Below, piece after piece: positions 17,825-26,953 of a DNA stretch of 64,000 bases. Location of the stretch: the NCBI GenBank assembly GCA_030065235.1, contig JASJDC010000009.1:61188-125187 (forward strand). The letters are read 5' to 3'. Position numbers and translations under genes: made by a program. This stretch comes from Alphaproteobacteria bacterium (GTDB taxonomy: Bacteria; Pseudomonadota; Alphaproteobacteria; UBA8366; Aestuariispiraceae). The number at the start of each line of letters is the position of its first letter. The stretch's first letter is position 1. The notes beneath the pieces are model-generated. The model did no database searches, had not been told where the DNA came from, and saw only the letters and a program-made list of their open reading frames with translations.

Positions 17825-19058
17825 GGGACCACCGCTTTCCGTCGAACTCGCCCGCCTCGATCGTCACCGGTTTGTCGATGTGCGCCTTGTGTTTGCCGAG
17901 CTTTCCGGCCGCGACCATTGAGCCCAGCGCGTCGACAATGACGCGCGTGCCCATCAGGGCGGTGATCTCCGATTGATCGTAGGGCGGCGAGACTTCGACC
18001 AGTTCGATCCCGCACAATCCTTCCGCCGCAACGCGGGAGACGAGGCCGAGCGCCTCGCGCGGCAGGAAGCCGCCGGGCTCGGGCCAGCCGGTGCCGGGCA
18101 CGAAGCCGCAATCAATCGAGTCGATGTCGAAGGACATATAAACCATGTCGACCCCATCCCAGGCCATTTCCAAAGCCATTTCGGCGGTCTTGTCGACGCC
18201 CATTTTCTCGAAGTCCGAGATGGTGATGATGTTGGTCTCGCGCTCGCGGGCGACTTCAACGGCCTCGCGCGGCACCTGCCAGCCGCCGATCCCGATCTGC
18301 ACCAGATTCTTGGCCGGCACGTTCGGCAGGTTCGTAGCGTGGAACCAGGGCGTCGTATGCATCCGCTCGTCGAGATCCTTTTCCTGGATGTCGGCGTGGC
18401 GGTCGAAATGGATGATGCCGATTTTCTTGGACGTGCATTCCGCCAGCCCCCGCACGGTCGGGAAGCCGATCGAATGGTCGCCGCCGACGATAATCGGCAG
18501 GCTGCCGCTGGAAAAGACATGGGCGCAGGCGCGGCTGATCTGGTCGAAGGTCTTCTCGATATTGCCGGGGATCGTGAAAATATCGCCGGCGTCGCAAAGC
18601 GACATCTGCTCGCGCAGGTCCACCGCCATTTCGTAGTTATAGGGCGTGTAGAGCGCCGAAATCTTGCGCACGCCCTGAGGCCCGAAGCGCGTGCCGGGCC
18701 GATAGGTCGTCCCGCCGTCAAACGGCGCGCCCAGAACCGTCGCGTCATAGCGGCCGACCTCTTGAACATCCTCGGCATAGGGCGCTTTCAGGAACGTGTT
18801 GATGCCGGCGTAATGCGGCAGTTCTCCGCGCGCGAAGGTTGGGATCGATTTATCCTCGATCGAGTCCGAGCCTGTGAGCCCCATGCGCAGCGCCCAGGCG
18901 CGCTCCTTCTCCCACTCAGCCCCCGGAATCTTGGCCTCGTCCTGCATCGCCGTCCAGCCGCGCAGCTTTGAGAGGTCGGGATGGTGGAAGCGGCGCTGAT
19001 TCGTCGGCGCGTCGGCGCCGCGGCGCGGCCGGCTTGTGCGGTGAGGGGTGAACATCAT
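17811..19058 (-). CDS. gdmH: Guanidine hydrolase (GdmH type, ureohydrolase/agmatinase family)
   Basis: Predicted Ni-dependent cytosolic enzyme hydrolysing guanidine to urea and ammonia. It has 415 residues from the first ATG (ATPase stop overlaps it); the second ATG is adjacent. The long N-terminal extension (about 90 residues), absent from ordinary agmatinases, is as in GdmH. Ureohydrolase metal ligands are all present: His195 in GGDHSIGFP, Asp219, His221 and Asp223 in FDRHAD, Asp311 and Asp313 in SFDIDSID. Unusual are FDRH instead of FDAH and IDCGFVPGTGWPEPGG, with Cys where agmatinases have Pro. The guanidine-I riboswitch and importer decide the substrate call. Agmatinase or guanidino-acid hydrolase is the fallback. 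Confidence 0.88.
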   Translation of the reverse strand: MMFTPHRTSRPRRGADAPTNQRRFHHPDLSKLRGWTAMQDEAKIPGAEWEKERAWALRMGLTGSDSIEDKSIPTFARGELPHYAGINTFLKAPYAEDVQEVGRYDATVLGAPFDGGTTYRPGTRFGPQGVRKISALYTPYNYEMAVDLREQMSLCDAGDIFTIPGNIEKTFDQISRACAHVFSSGSLPIIVGGDHSIGFPTVRGLAECTSKKIGIIHFDRHADIQEKDLDERMHTTPWFHATNLPNVPAKNLVQIGIGGWQVPREAVEVARERETNIITISDFEKMGVDKTAEMALEMAWDGVDMVYMSFDIDSIDCGFVPGTGWPEPGGFLPREALGLVSRVAAEGLCGIELVEVSPPYDQSEITALMGTRVIVDALGSMVAAGKLGKHKAHIDKPVTIEAGEFDGKRWSHGAA

Positions 19059-19825
19059 GGGTGCGTTCCTTCCAGACTGGCATCAGGGGCGGCCGGCGTC
19101 GGGACATTGTCCCGGCGGGCGTCGAGATCGTACGTGATGGTGGCGCCGTAGGCTTCGGGCTCATGCGGGTCCCAGCGCGGTTTGTCAAAGACCAAAACCC
19201 GGTCGCCCAGCTTGAACCCTTCCTGCAGGTCGTGCGTGACCATGAAGACGGTCATGCCGGTCTCTTGCCGCATCTCCAGAAGGAAGTCATGCATCGCAAT
19301 CCGCGTGCCGGGGTCAAGCGCGCCGAACGGCTCATCGAGGAGAAGCACCCGGGGCCGCGCTGTCAGGGCTTGGGCGATCGCCAGCCTCTGCTGCATGCCG
19401 CCCGACAGCGCTGCGGGGTAGGCGTCGGCCATATGAGCCAGGCCGATCCGTTCAAGCGTCTGCAGGGCGCGCTCCCGCGCCGCACGTTTCTTGGCGCCGA
19501 AGAAACGACCCCAGCGGCTTTCACCGAAAGACTCGCCGGCGATCAGGTTCTCGCAGACGGTCATATGCAGGAAGACCGAGTATTTCTGAAAGACGACGCC
19601 GCGCTCGCGACCGGGCTCTTGCGCCGGCGGGGCGCCGTCGATGCGGATGTCGCCGCGGGTCGGCCGTTCCTGAGCCAACAGCAGGCGCAGGAAGGTGGAT
19701 TTGCCGCAGCCCGACGCGCCGACAATAGAGACGAAGGCGCCTTTCTCAACTGTAAGCGATACGCGCTCCAGAATCGGCCGCCCGTCATAGCTTTGATGGA
19801 TATCGTCTACGGTGACGTAACTCAT
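19055..19825 (-). CDS. ABC transporter ATPase of the guanidine-riboswitch operon (SsuB/TauB type)
   Basis: ATPase subunit for a nitrate/sulfonate/taurine-type importer, 256 residues. Walker A is GASGCGKST, the Q-loop is VVFQKYSVF, the signature is LSGGMQQRLAIAQAL, and Walker B is VLLLDEPFGALD. The switch His is in MVTHDLQE. It is five bases downstream of the permease gene and its stop overlaps the gdmH start. Substrate is inferred from the riboswitch to be guanidine. Confidence 0.92.
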   Translation of the reverse strand: MSYVTVDDIHQSYDGRPILERVSLTVEKGAFVSIVGASGCGKSTFLRLLLAQERPTRGDIRIDGAPPAQEPGRERGVVFQKYSVFLHMTVCENLIAGESFGESRWGRFFGAKKRAARERALQTLERIGLAHMADAYPAALSGGMQQRLAIAQALTARPRVLLLDEPFGALDPGTRIAMHDFLLEMRQETGMTVFMVTHDLQEGFKLGDRVLVFDKPRWDPHEPEAYGATITYDLDARRDNVPTPAAPDASLEGTHP

Positions 19826-19830
19826 ATCGG

Positions 19831-20646
19831 TCAGAGCCCGTCCTTGCCGGCCCAGGGGAAAAGACCTTCCGACAAGCGCTTCAATGTATAATCCATGATG
19901 AAGGCGAGGGCGGTGATCCAGACGACATAGGTCAGGATCACGTCCATGGCCAGAAAACGCCGGACCAGGAAGATGCGATAGCCGACCCCGGCGTCGGACG
20001 CGATCGCCTCGGCCGCGATCAGAAACAGCCAGGCGGGCCCGAGCGACAGCCGAACCGCCTGGATCAGCCGCGGCAGGATCTGTGGGATCGCGACCCGGAT
20101 CGCGATGATCAAGCTGGAGGCGCCCAAGGTCTGCGCCTTGACGATCTGCTCGGCCGGGATCTCCAGCACCCGCTGCGACATGTCGCGGATCAGGAACGGC
20201 GTGACGCCGATCGCGATCAGAGCGATCTTAGAAATCTCTCCGAGGCCGAAGGCGATAAACAGGATAGGCAACAAGGTTAGGGGCGGGATCATCGACAACA
20301 CCGCCACGAAGCCGGCGAGCGTCGCGCGGATATGCGGAAAGAGACCGATGGCGAGGCCGAAGGACAGACCCAGCGCCGCGGCCAGCCCGACCCCGATCGC
20401 CAGACGCTGCAGGCTGATCGCGGTGTCTTTCCAGAACAGGATTTCGCCGCTGCGCCGGTCCGGCTCGCTTACCAGCCGTTGCGCGGTCTCGAGAATGGTC
20501 GTCGGCGCCGGCAACAGTTTGTCGCGTGGATTCTCCGACAGCCTGATGTCCGAGGCGATGGCGTAGATCGCCAGCACTGCCACGAAAGGCAGCAACAGCA
20601 ACCAAACGGCCGCCGGACGGCTGGGTTTTCGGTTGATCCAACGCAT
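19831..20646 (-). CDS. ABC transporter permease of the guanidine-riboswitch operon (SsuC/TauC type)
   Basis: Inner-membrane permease, 271 residues with about six membrane segments. The N-terminal segment is [21 protein letters not shown]. The EAA-type cytoplasmic loop reads [24 protein letters not shown]. The family is that of nitrate/sulfonate/taurine permeases. It pairs with the ATPase and binding protein on either side. Confidence 0.92.
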   Translation of the reverse strand: MRWINRKPSRPAAVWLLLLPFVAVLAIYAIASDIRLSENPRDKLLPAPTTILETAQRLVSEPDRRSGEILFWKDTAISLQRLAIGVGLAAALGLSFGLAIGLFPHIRATLAGFVAVLSMIPPLTLLPILFIAFGLGEISKIALIAIGVTPFLIRDMSQRVLEIPAEQIVKAQTLGASSLIIAIRVAIPQILPRLIQAVRLSLGPAWLFLIAAEAIASDAGVGYRIFLVRRFLAMDVILTYVVWITALAFIMDYTLKRLSEGLFPWAGKDGL

Positions 20647-20712
20647 TGGCGTACACTTGCCCGCCCCGCCGTTTCGATCGGACGACGGGACGGGAAATCA
20701 GTCGCGCGACGC

Positions 20713-21795
20713 TTACAGCGCGCCGTCGGCGGCCATCGCCATGAAGCTGGGATCGAACCGGAACTTCACATTGTCCGGATCGCCCGTGACGCTGCCGTCC
20801 GGATAGGCGACGCCGATGAAGTCCGCGCTGGGCGCGCCTTCGCCGAGAATGCCTTTTTCGAACAGGAAATTTGCGACATTGACCATGGTCTTGGGCAGGT
20901 CGGCGCTTTGGGTGAAAGCGACGGCGTCGGCCGGATCGTAGAACATTTCGGTCGAGGCCAGCTGTGCGTCATAGCCGGCGAGATCGGTGCCCGATGCGAC
21001 GCCCATCGCCGTGCGCGCCGCCACGCCTTCCGGCGTATCCGACGCCATCAGCGCCATGACTTCATACCAAGCGCCGGTCAGCGCCTTGCCGAATTCCGGG
21101 TTGTCGGCGAGCGTCTGGGTGTTCACGACCATCAGGTCGATGATCTCACCGGGGATGTCGGAACTGTCAAACAGCTTGGTCGCGTTCGGCTGCTCCAGGA
21201 TTTCGGAAACCAACGGGTTCCATGTCACGACCGCTTCGACATCGTCGGTCGCGTAGGCGGCGATCATATCGGCGTCGGACGTGTTCACCACGCCGGCCAG
21301 ATCGGCTTCACGCAGGCCGACGCTGTCCAAGGCGCGCGCCAACAGGTAGTGCGAGACCGACAGTTCGACCAGATTGACCGACTTGCCTTTCAGATCGGCC
21401 AAACCGCCGTCGCCCTTGACGATCACTGCGTCATTGCCGTTCGAGAAATCGCCGACGATCAGCGCCGTCGTATCGACGCCGCCGCCTGCGGGAATCGACA
21501 ATGTGTCCATGTTGGTCGCCGAGACGCCGTCGAACTCGCCGGCGGTGTAGAGGTTGATGGACTCGACATAGTCATTGATCTGAACGATCTCGACATCGAT
21601 GCCGTATTTGTCGGCCCATTTGTCCATGATGCCGCTGTCTTCCAGATAGCCCCACGGCATCCAGCCGACATAGATCGACCAGGCGACTTTGAACTCGGTC
21701 TTTTTCTCCGCCATCGCCGGTGTGGCGCTGAGTGTGGCGCTGACGCTGATCGCCGCGGCGGCGGCGAGGGACAGCAGGGTCTTTTTGAAGGACAT
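20713..21795 (-). CDS. ABC transporter substrate-binding protein, putative guanidine receptor
   Basis: Periplasmic binding protein of the family once labelled putative urea-binding, 360 residues from ATG 21795. The signal peptide is cleaved after ATPAMA (about residue 29). The mature start [22 protein letters not shown], the [23 protein letters not shown] block and [19 protein letters not shown] are typical of members found beside GdmH-type hydrolases. It is first in the operon, directly behind the guanidine-I riboswitch, so guanidine is the expected ligand. Confidence 0.9.
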   Translation of the reverse strand: MSFKKTLLSLAAAAAISVSATLSATPAMAEKKTEFKVAWSIYVGWMPWGYLEDSGIMDKWADKYGIDVEIVQINDYVESINLYTAGEFDGVSATNMDTLSIPAGGGVDTTALIVGDFSNGNDAVIVKGDGGLADLKGKSVNLVELSVSHYLLARALDSVGLREADLAGVVNTSDADMIAAYATDDVEAVVTWNPLVSEILEQPNATKLFDSSDIPGEIIDLMVVNTQTLADNPEFGKALTGAWYEVMALMASDTPEGVAARTAMGVASGTDLAGYDAQLASTEMFYDPADAVAFTQSADLPKTMVNVANFLFEKGILGEGAPSADFIGVAYPDGSVTGDPDNVKFRFDPSFMAMAADGAL

Positions 21796-21833
21796 AATGC
21801 GAGGCTCCCGTTCGTGACTCTCGTTTATCGAAA

Positions 21834-21876
21834 GTCGGTCTCCGGGCGGCAAGGAGAGCGCTTCGGCAAGACCGAC
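21834..21876 (-). promoter_or_regulatory. Hairpin downstream of the riboswitch aptamer, candidate expression platform
   Basis: Read on the minus strand, GTCGGTCT (21876-21869) pairs perfectly with AGACCGAC (21841-21834) around a 27-base loop, followed by TTTCG. It lies 8 bases after the aptamer core and about 40 before the ATG. The weak T run leaves open whether it terminates transcription or acts as an antiterminator. Confidence 0.5.
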
Positions 21877-21883
21877 ACAGTGT

Positions 21884-21986
21884 TCTCCCGGGGTTTTATC
21901 CCGCCGTGTACCGGAACGATGTGGCCCCGGCCGCGCCTCTCGGTCCGGGCCGCTCTTCGATTTCGTTCGAAGGCGCGGAACCCTAG
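21884..21986 (-). promoter_or_regulatory. Guanidine-I riboswitch (ykkC-yxkD class)
   Basis: On the minus strand the conserved blocks occur in order: CTAGGGTTCCG (21986-21976), GGACCGAGAG (21946-21937), ACACGGCGGGATAAAA (21909-21894) and CCCGGGAGA ending at 21884. These are the guanidine-I aptamer signatures with near-consensus spacing. The element lies in the leader of the ABC-gdmH operon. Members of this class switch genes on when guanidinium binds. It overlaps no real gene. Confidence 0.95.
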
Positions 21987-22006
21987 GCGCGCTACGCTGC
22001 AGCGCA

Positions 22007-22035
22007 ACAAGACCGGATCGCGCCTGGTGAGTCAA
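22007..22035 (-). promoter_or_regulatory. Candidate sigma-70 promoter of the guanidine operon
   Basis: On the minus strand TTGACT, a 17-base spacer and TCTTGT place a start point just upstream of the riboswitch 5' end. The -10 match is modest. Confidence 0.4.
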
Positions 22036-22191
22036 CGAAAAATGATCGAAAATTGGGCGCCAAGCGACATGCCTATTTGTTGTGCGGTTGGCTGCGCCCG
22101 AGAGGTTGGCGCGCAGCTTGTCTCGCTTGGCGTCAACCGCTACATCCTCGCCTACGACGACGAAGGCTCTCTAAGGCGGAAAGTTCCGAAA

Positions 22192-23649
22192 ATGGCGTAT
22201 ACGGTCAAAGGCGAAACGGGCGATTGGGAAGTGGTTGTAGGGCTTGAGGTCCATGCTCAGATTTCCTCGCAGTCCAAGCTGTTCTCTGGCGCCTCGGCCC
22301 GTTTCGGCGCAGAGCCGAACGAGAATGTCAGCCTGGTTGACGCGGCGATGCCAGGCATGCTGCCGGTGCTGAACGCCGAATGCGTAAAGCAGGGGGTTCG
22401 CACGGGTCTGGCGCTGAATTCCAAGGTCAACAAGCGCAGCGTCTTTGCGCGCAAGAACTATTTTTACGCCGACCTGCCGCAGGGCTATCAGATTTCGCAG
22501 TATGAAGAGCCGATCATCGGCGAGGGCGAAATCGAGATCGACCTGGAGGGTGGCGAGACCAAAAATATCGGGATCGAGCGGCTGCATCTGGAGCAGGACG
22601 CCGGCAAATCGTTGCACGATCAGAGCCCGACCAAGAGCTTCATCGATTTGAACCGCTCCGGCGTCGCCCTGATGGAGATCGTCTCCAAACCCGACATGCG
22701 CTCGCCGGACGAGGCGGCGGCCTATGTCTCCAAGCTGCGCTCGATCCTGCGTTATATCGGCTCCTGCGACGGTAATATGGCGGAAGGCTCGATGCGGGCG
22801 GATGTCAATGTGTCGGTGCGCAAGCCGGGCGAACCCTTCGGCACGCGCGCCGAGCTCAAGAATATCAATTCGATCCGCTTCGTGCGCCAGGCGGTGGAAA
22901 TCGAGGCCAAACGGCAGATCAAATTGATCGAGGGCGGTGGGACGGTCGATCAAGAGACCCGCCTGTTCGACCCGAATAAGGGCGAGACACGATCCATGCG
23001 TTCCAAAGAGGACGCGCATGACTACCGCTATTTCCCAGATCCCGACCTGCTGCCGCTGGAACTGAACGACGCTTATATTGAGGACTGCAAAGCAACGCTG
23101 CCGGAACTGCCGGATGCGAAGAAGCACCGGTTCATCGATGATTACGGTCTTTCGCCCTATGACGCTTCGGTGCTGGTGGCGGAGCGCGAGACGGCGCATT
23201 TCTACGAGAAGGCGGCCAAGGCTTCGGGCGACCCGAAAGCGGCGGCGAACTGGATCTCGGTCGAGCTGTTCGGTCGGTTGAACAAGTCTGGCGTCGCGCT
23301 GGTCGACAGCCCGATTTCCGCCGAGCAGATCGGGGCTCTGATCGGCCTGATCAAGGACGGCACGATCAGCGGCAAGATCGCCAAGGATGTGTTCGACGAG
23401 ATGTTCCAAAGCTCCAAAGACCCCGGCGCCATCGTCGAGGAAAAAGGGCTGAAGCAAATCACCGATACGGGCGCGATCGAAGCCATCGTCGATACGCTGA
23501 TCGCCGAAAATCAGAAGCAGGTTGCGGCCTATCGCGACGGCAAGACCGGCTTGCTCGGGTGGTTCGTCGGCCAGGTCATGAAACAGACCCAAGGCAAGGC
23601 TAATCCTGGCGTCGTCAACCAGCTCTTGCGATCGAAACTCGACACTTAG
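22192..23649 (+). CDS. gatB: Aspartyl/glutamyl-tRNA(Asn/Gln) amidotransferase subunit B
   Basis: tRNA-binding kinase-like subunit of GatCAB that activates the misacylated amino acid. It has 485 residues from ATG 22192. Motifs are [60 protein letters not shown] and the [17 protein letters not shown] block. The C-terminal GatB/YqeY tail ends in [14 protein letters not shown] very long in-frame extension upstream is antisense to the transporter genes and is rejected. It must be expressed from a promoter around 22036-22190, divergent from the guanidine operon. Confidence 0.97.
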   Translation: MAYTVKGETGDWEVVVGLEVHAQISSQSKLFSGASARFGAEPNENVSLVDAAMPGMLPVLNAECVKQGVRTGLALNSKVNKRSVFARKNYFYADLPQGYQISQYEEPIIGEGEIEIDLEGGETKNIGIERLHLEQDAGKSLHDQSPTKSFIDLNRSGVALMEIVSKPDMRSPDEAAAYVSKLRSILRYIGSCDGNMAEGSMRADVNVSVRKPGEPFGTRAELKNINSIRFVRQAVEIEAKRQIKLIEGGGTVDQETRLFDPNKGETRSMRSKEDAHDYRYFPDPDLLPLELNDAYIEDCKATLPELPDAKKHRFIDDYGLSPYDASVLVAERETAHFYEKAAKASGDPKAAANWISVELFGRLNKSGVALVDSPISAEQIGALIGLIKDGTISGKIAKDVFDEMFQSSKDPGAIVEEKGLKQITDTGAIEAIVDTLIAENQKQVAAYRDGKTGLLGWFVGQVMKQTQGKANPGVVNQLLRSKLDT

Positions 23650-23746
23650 CGCGCTAATGCCTCGCGGCCGCCCAAAGGGTTCTAACGCCGGTTCCCAGTG
23701 CATTTGTCTTAACTCTCGCCCGAATACCGCTCGATCCGCCTTCCCG

Positions 23747-23764
23747 CTCACCCCAAAAGGTGAG
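23747..23764. repeat. Small perfect hairpin in the gap after gatB
   Basis: CTCACC-CCAAAA-GGTGAG, about 100 bases after the gatB stop, lacks a T run. A second hairpin, CCCCA...TGGGG (about 23849-23868), lies immediately before the next ATG and could mask its ribosome site. Nothing else is seen in 23650-23870. Confidence 0.3.
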
Positions 23765-23870
23765 ACCTCTCACGCAAGGGTGCGGGTAGGGTGGTGATCG
23801 GACCGCTGGCGCGAATTGTGCGCTTCCGTCGGTTTGCGACCGGGACCCCAGAACCATTTGGGGGTGCGAT

Positions 23871-24266
23871 ATGAGCGATCGCGGCGGCTTTCTGGTCGTG
23901 CAACTCGAACGGGCCGATATTGATCTGCTTCTTGGACTTGCTTTCGACCCGATTGTGCGGCGACGCATCCTTGCGGCCCGTGACAGAAAGCGCTTGGATC
24001 GGGCCGCCGGTTCGACTGACTGTTTCCTGGGCCTGCCGACATGGGACGCGGTCGGCCTGCTCGGCGTTCTGACGGAGATCGCGCGCGGGGAGGGCTCGGA
24101 CCGGGAAGGTCACACCAATGCAAGCAGCGCGCGGGCGGCGCGCCTCGTGGCTAAATTCGCGCGGGTGATTGACGATGAAGCGTCGGGTCCTACCGCTCAG
24201 CAATCCGGTTCAAGCTCGGAATCTCCGGCGGCCGTTGCGCGCGCCGCAGCTCTTCATGTGCGATAA
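23871..24266 (+). CDS. Hypothetical protein, 131 residues
   Basis: Not recognised. It begins MSDRGGFLVVQLERADIDLLLGL, suggesting an amphipathic helical N-terminus. The middle contains AGSTDCFLGLPTWDAVGLLGVLTEIARG. The tail is Ser/Ala-rich and looks disordered. No signal peptide or membrane segment. A competing minus-strand frame over the same bases reads as low-quality Pro/Arg-rich sequence, so the plus frame is preferred. Confidence 0.5.
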   Translation: MSDRGGFLVVQLERADIDLLLGLAFDPIVRRRILAARDRKRLDRAAGSTDCFLGLPTWDAVGLLGVLTEIARGEGSDREGHTNASSARAARLVAKFARVIDDEASGPTAQQSGSSSESPAAVARAAALHVR

Positions 24267-24319
24267 GCGGGTCTGCAAGTCCCCGTTTGGCGCATACGCG
24301 CCCTGGCGAAGGCGGTAAG

Positions 24320-24517
24320 CTACGCCGCGTCCACCGCGACCAGGACGACCCCCAACTTCTTTTCCAGCGCTTCGATACGGGCGAGCTTGTCGCGGTCGAG
24401 CCGCGCCGGCTGAACCGCCAGCTCCGACATGGCGATCAGGGGAGCGCCGATTTCCCGCTCCAGGGTTCGAATTTCGGACAGTTTTTCCTCTTCGACCGAC
24501 GCGAGTGTGTACACCAT
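24320..24517 (-). CDS. Small helical protein, 65 residues
   Basis: Not recognised. It begins MVYTLASVEEEKLSEIRTLE and contains two short helical heptad-like segments, EEEKLSEIRTLEREIG and DKLARIEALEKKLGVVLVAV, that look like an antiparallel coiled-coil hairpin repeat. ATG 24517 has GGGAGCG upstream; a longer frame to 24550 adds a poor Arg-rich extension. Amino-acid character strongly suggests a real gene. Confidence 0.65.
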   Translation of the reverse strand: MVYTLASVEEEKLSEIRTLEREIGAPLIAMSELAVQPARLDRDKLARIEALEKKLGVVLVAVDAA

Positions 24518-24601
24518 GCGACGCGCTCCCGATGTTTTGGCTCCTCGCAATACATACGCTCGGACCGGCCGCGCCGGATGACTCCCTTTGGTTCTCGCCG
24601 T

Positions 24602-25399
24602 TTAGCCACTTGTCTCATACACACGAAGATCCTGGAAAGGGGTCCGTGTTCCGTTCAGTTCGGCTCCCGCGTCCAGGTATGCGCCGTCGCTGAGCGCCCG
24701 TATGTAGGTGAGCGCCAGCGGCATGCGCAGGTCGAGTGTAAAGCCCTGTCTGACCATGGCGTCGCTGATTTTCGGATTGCCCATCAACGTGTCGTGAAAC
24801 TCTTGCGGATAAATGCAATGGCGCGAGGTTACCGTCGCTTCGGTGCGAAACTCCGCGCGCTGTTCCGTGAAATAGTCATAGGCGATGTCGATCGGAAGGC
24901 TCCATACCGTCTGATCGTCAAGACCCAGGACGATCCGATGTTTCGCGCCGCGCTTGATGCTCTCGGTCAGCCCAAGGTCCTCTGGCCAGGCCGGGGTCTC
25001 AGCGCTCGTGCGGGTGACGCGATAGACCAACGGACCGGGCGGCCGGGCGACGAAGCGCCGAAACGCATAGTCACGCGTTGAATTCAGTTTGACCACGATC
25101 TCCCGGTCGTTTTCTCCGACGCCGGACACATAGTGAATGGAATAGAGCGGTGTGATGTTATTGTAGGAAAAGCTCGCGATATGCAGCTGCTGGTCCGGGC
25201 CTACGATCAGATGGCCCGGCCGCGTGACGCCGGCGACGGCGGCGCCTTGTTGATAGACGAACGGCAGGTCATAGGTCTCGTTGTAGGTCGGTTTGGCATA
25301 GCCCATAGCGCTATGGTCGGGCTGCAGAACAATCGCGATCGCCGAGCCATTCGAAACAGCTGCGATCAGCGCGTCGTCATCGTCGATCGTGTTCGACAT
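24602..25399 (-). CDS. Hypothetical protein, 265 residues
   Basis: Not recognised. The sequence is a normal soluble protein rich in Tyr, Thr and Asn (for example YNETYDLPFVYQQG and FSYNNITPLYSIHYVSG), with an acidic start MSNTIDDDD and no signal peptide or membrane helix. The beta-strand-like alternation suggests an all-beta fold. Divergent from the adenylate cyclase across a 108-base gap that must hold both promoters. Confidence 0.7.
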   Translation of the reverse strand: MSNTIDDDDALIAAVSNGSAIAIVLQPDHSAMGYAKPTYNETYDLPFVYQQGAAVAGVTRPGHLIVGPDQQLHIASFSYNNITPLYSIHYVSGVGENDREIVVKLNSTRDYAFRRFVARPPGPLVYRVTRTSAETPAWPEDLGLTESIKRGAKHRIVLGLDDQTVWSLPIDIAYDYFTEQRAEFRTEATVTSRHCIYPQEFHDTLMGNPKISDAMVRQGFTLDLRMPLALTYIRALSDGAYLDAGAELNGTRTPFQDLRVYETSG

Positions 25400-25507
25400 G
25401 TAGGCCCCACGGCGCCGTAGGTCTTCGACTCGCGAAAAACTTTATGGATGGAATCCAACAGGGAGTCGGGAATTGGTGCAATCTTGTGCGCATGAAAGGA
25501 AGGACGA

Positions 25508-26848
25508 TTGACGGCTCAACGAGAAATTGGCGTTTCCGCGCCCGCCTTCGTCGAGGCGGAGCGAACCGGGTTGAAGCTTGCGATCGTCGGACGGCTGATT
25601 GCGGTCCTGATCGTCGGTTTCTGGATCTTCGCGTCCCGCGATTCTCAGAATACGCCTTTTCTGGGCTACGGGGCGGCTTTCATCGGATATGCGGCTGTCG
25701 GTTTCTGCCACTATCTGCTGATTGGCTCCCGGTACGACCAACTCTGGCTGAAATACCTGGTCGTGTCTGTGGATATCGGCGTTCTGTCGGTCCTGATGGC
25801 GACCCAGCCGATGGTGATCGGGGTCGAGGTTCCACAGAGCCTGGCCTTCAAGAATGATACATTTCCGCTCTACTACATCATCCTGGCGCTCGCTGCGTTC
25901 AGCCTGTCGCCCTGGCTGATCCTGTGGACGGGATTGGCGGGGGCGGGCGGCTGGTTGGCCGCCTTCCATTGGGCGATCCGCGACATGCCGGACCGGCTGG
26001 AATGGGCCGATATCGGCTCGAGCCCGACGACCGAGCATTTCCTCAACATCTTCCTCGATCCCAACTTCGCGAATACCGGCGGGCGTATCCAGCAGGCGAT
26101 CTACCTATCGGTCTGCGCGATCCTGTTGGCGATCGTGATCCACCGGGCGCGTCAGGCTGTTTTGAAGCAATTGGCGCTGGATGAGGAGCGCCGAGCGATC
26201 TCCGACGTGTTCGGGCGTTTCGTGCCGCGCGAGGTCGCAGACGCGCTGATCGATGATCGCGGGGCGCTGGCGCCGGTCGAGCGCGAGGCGACGATCCTAT
26301 TCCTCGACATCGCCGGTTTCACCGCCATGACCGAACGGTTGGGCCCGCGCGGGGTGGTCGATGTCTTGAATCGCTACTTTGACGACGCTGCGCGCATCAT
26401 CGCCGACCATGGCGGCGTCATCACCCAGTTCCAGGGCGATGCGGTGTTGGCGATGTTCAATTTGCCGGTTGAAAAGCCGGATCATGCGGCGAAAGCGCTC
26501 GACGCCGCGTTGGATCTACAGGCGATGACCGCGCGGGACCACGCGGTGACAGTGCGGATCGGGGTCAGCACCGGGCAAGCCTTCGCCGGCAATATCGGCG
26601 GCGGGGGGCGCCAGACCTATTCCGTGCACGGTGATACGGTGAATCTCGCCGCTCGGCTGGAGGGTCTGAACAAGCGCTTCGAGACCGGCATACTCGTCTC
26701 CGAGTCGACAATGCGCGCTCTTACGCCCGAGCGCGCCGCCGCAATGACGCGGGTCGGTGAAATCACGGTCCGGGGCCTCAGCCAGCCGGTCGGCCTCTAT
26801 ACGCCCCAGCCGGACGCTGCGATCGGCGCTGCTGGCGATCCGCCCTAA
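25508..26848 (+). CDS. Membrane-anchored class III adenylate/guanylate cyclase
   Basis: Converts ATP (or GTP) to the cyclic nucleotide. It has 446 residues from TTG 25508, supported by GAAAGGAAGGA upstream. Residues about 15-220 contain around six membrane segments. The catalytic domain follows: ATILFLDIAGFTAMTERLG with the first metal Asp, FQGDAVLAMFN with the second, and YSVHGDTVNLAARLEGLNKRF with the Asn/Arg transition-state region. The substrate-specifying residues were not resolved by eye. Potential cyclic-nucleotide receptors are encoded at 49080 and 50332. Confidence 0.9.
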   Translation: MTAQREIGVSAPAFVEAERTGLKLAIVGRLIAVLIVGFWIFASRDSQNTPFLGYGAAFIGYAAVGFCHYLLIGSRYDQLWLKYLVVSVDIGVLSVLMATQPMVIGVEVPQSLAFKNDTFPLYYIILALAAFSLSPWLILWTGLAGAGGWLAAFHWAIRDMPDRLEWADIGSSPTTEHFLNIFLDPNFANTGGRIQQAIYLSVCAILLAIVIHRARQAVLKQLALDEERRAISDVFGRFVPREVADALIDDRGALAPVEREATILFLDIAGFTAMTERLGPRGVVDVLNRYFDDAARIIADHGGVITQFQGDAVLAMFNLPVEKPDHAAKALDAALDLQAMTARDHAVTVRIGVSTGQAFAGNIGGGGRQTYSVHGDTVNLAARLEGLNKRFETGILVSESTMRALTPERAAAMTRVGEITVRGLSQPVGLYTPQPDAAIGAAGDPP

Positions 26849-26953
26849 AACAGCCACAAAGCGAAGGGACTTAGGGGCGGCCGCGCATTGGCCTTGGCGG
26901 AGCCGTTTCGGCCACTATCGTCTCTTGGTAGCCGAAGACTATTGGTTTGCAGA

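Noticed and set aside
20332..22191. In-frame 5' extension of gatB
   Set aside because: It runs antisense through the permease and binding-protein genes and the riboswitch. GatB homologues start at MAYTVKG.
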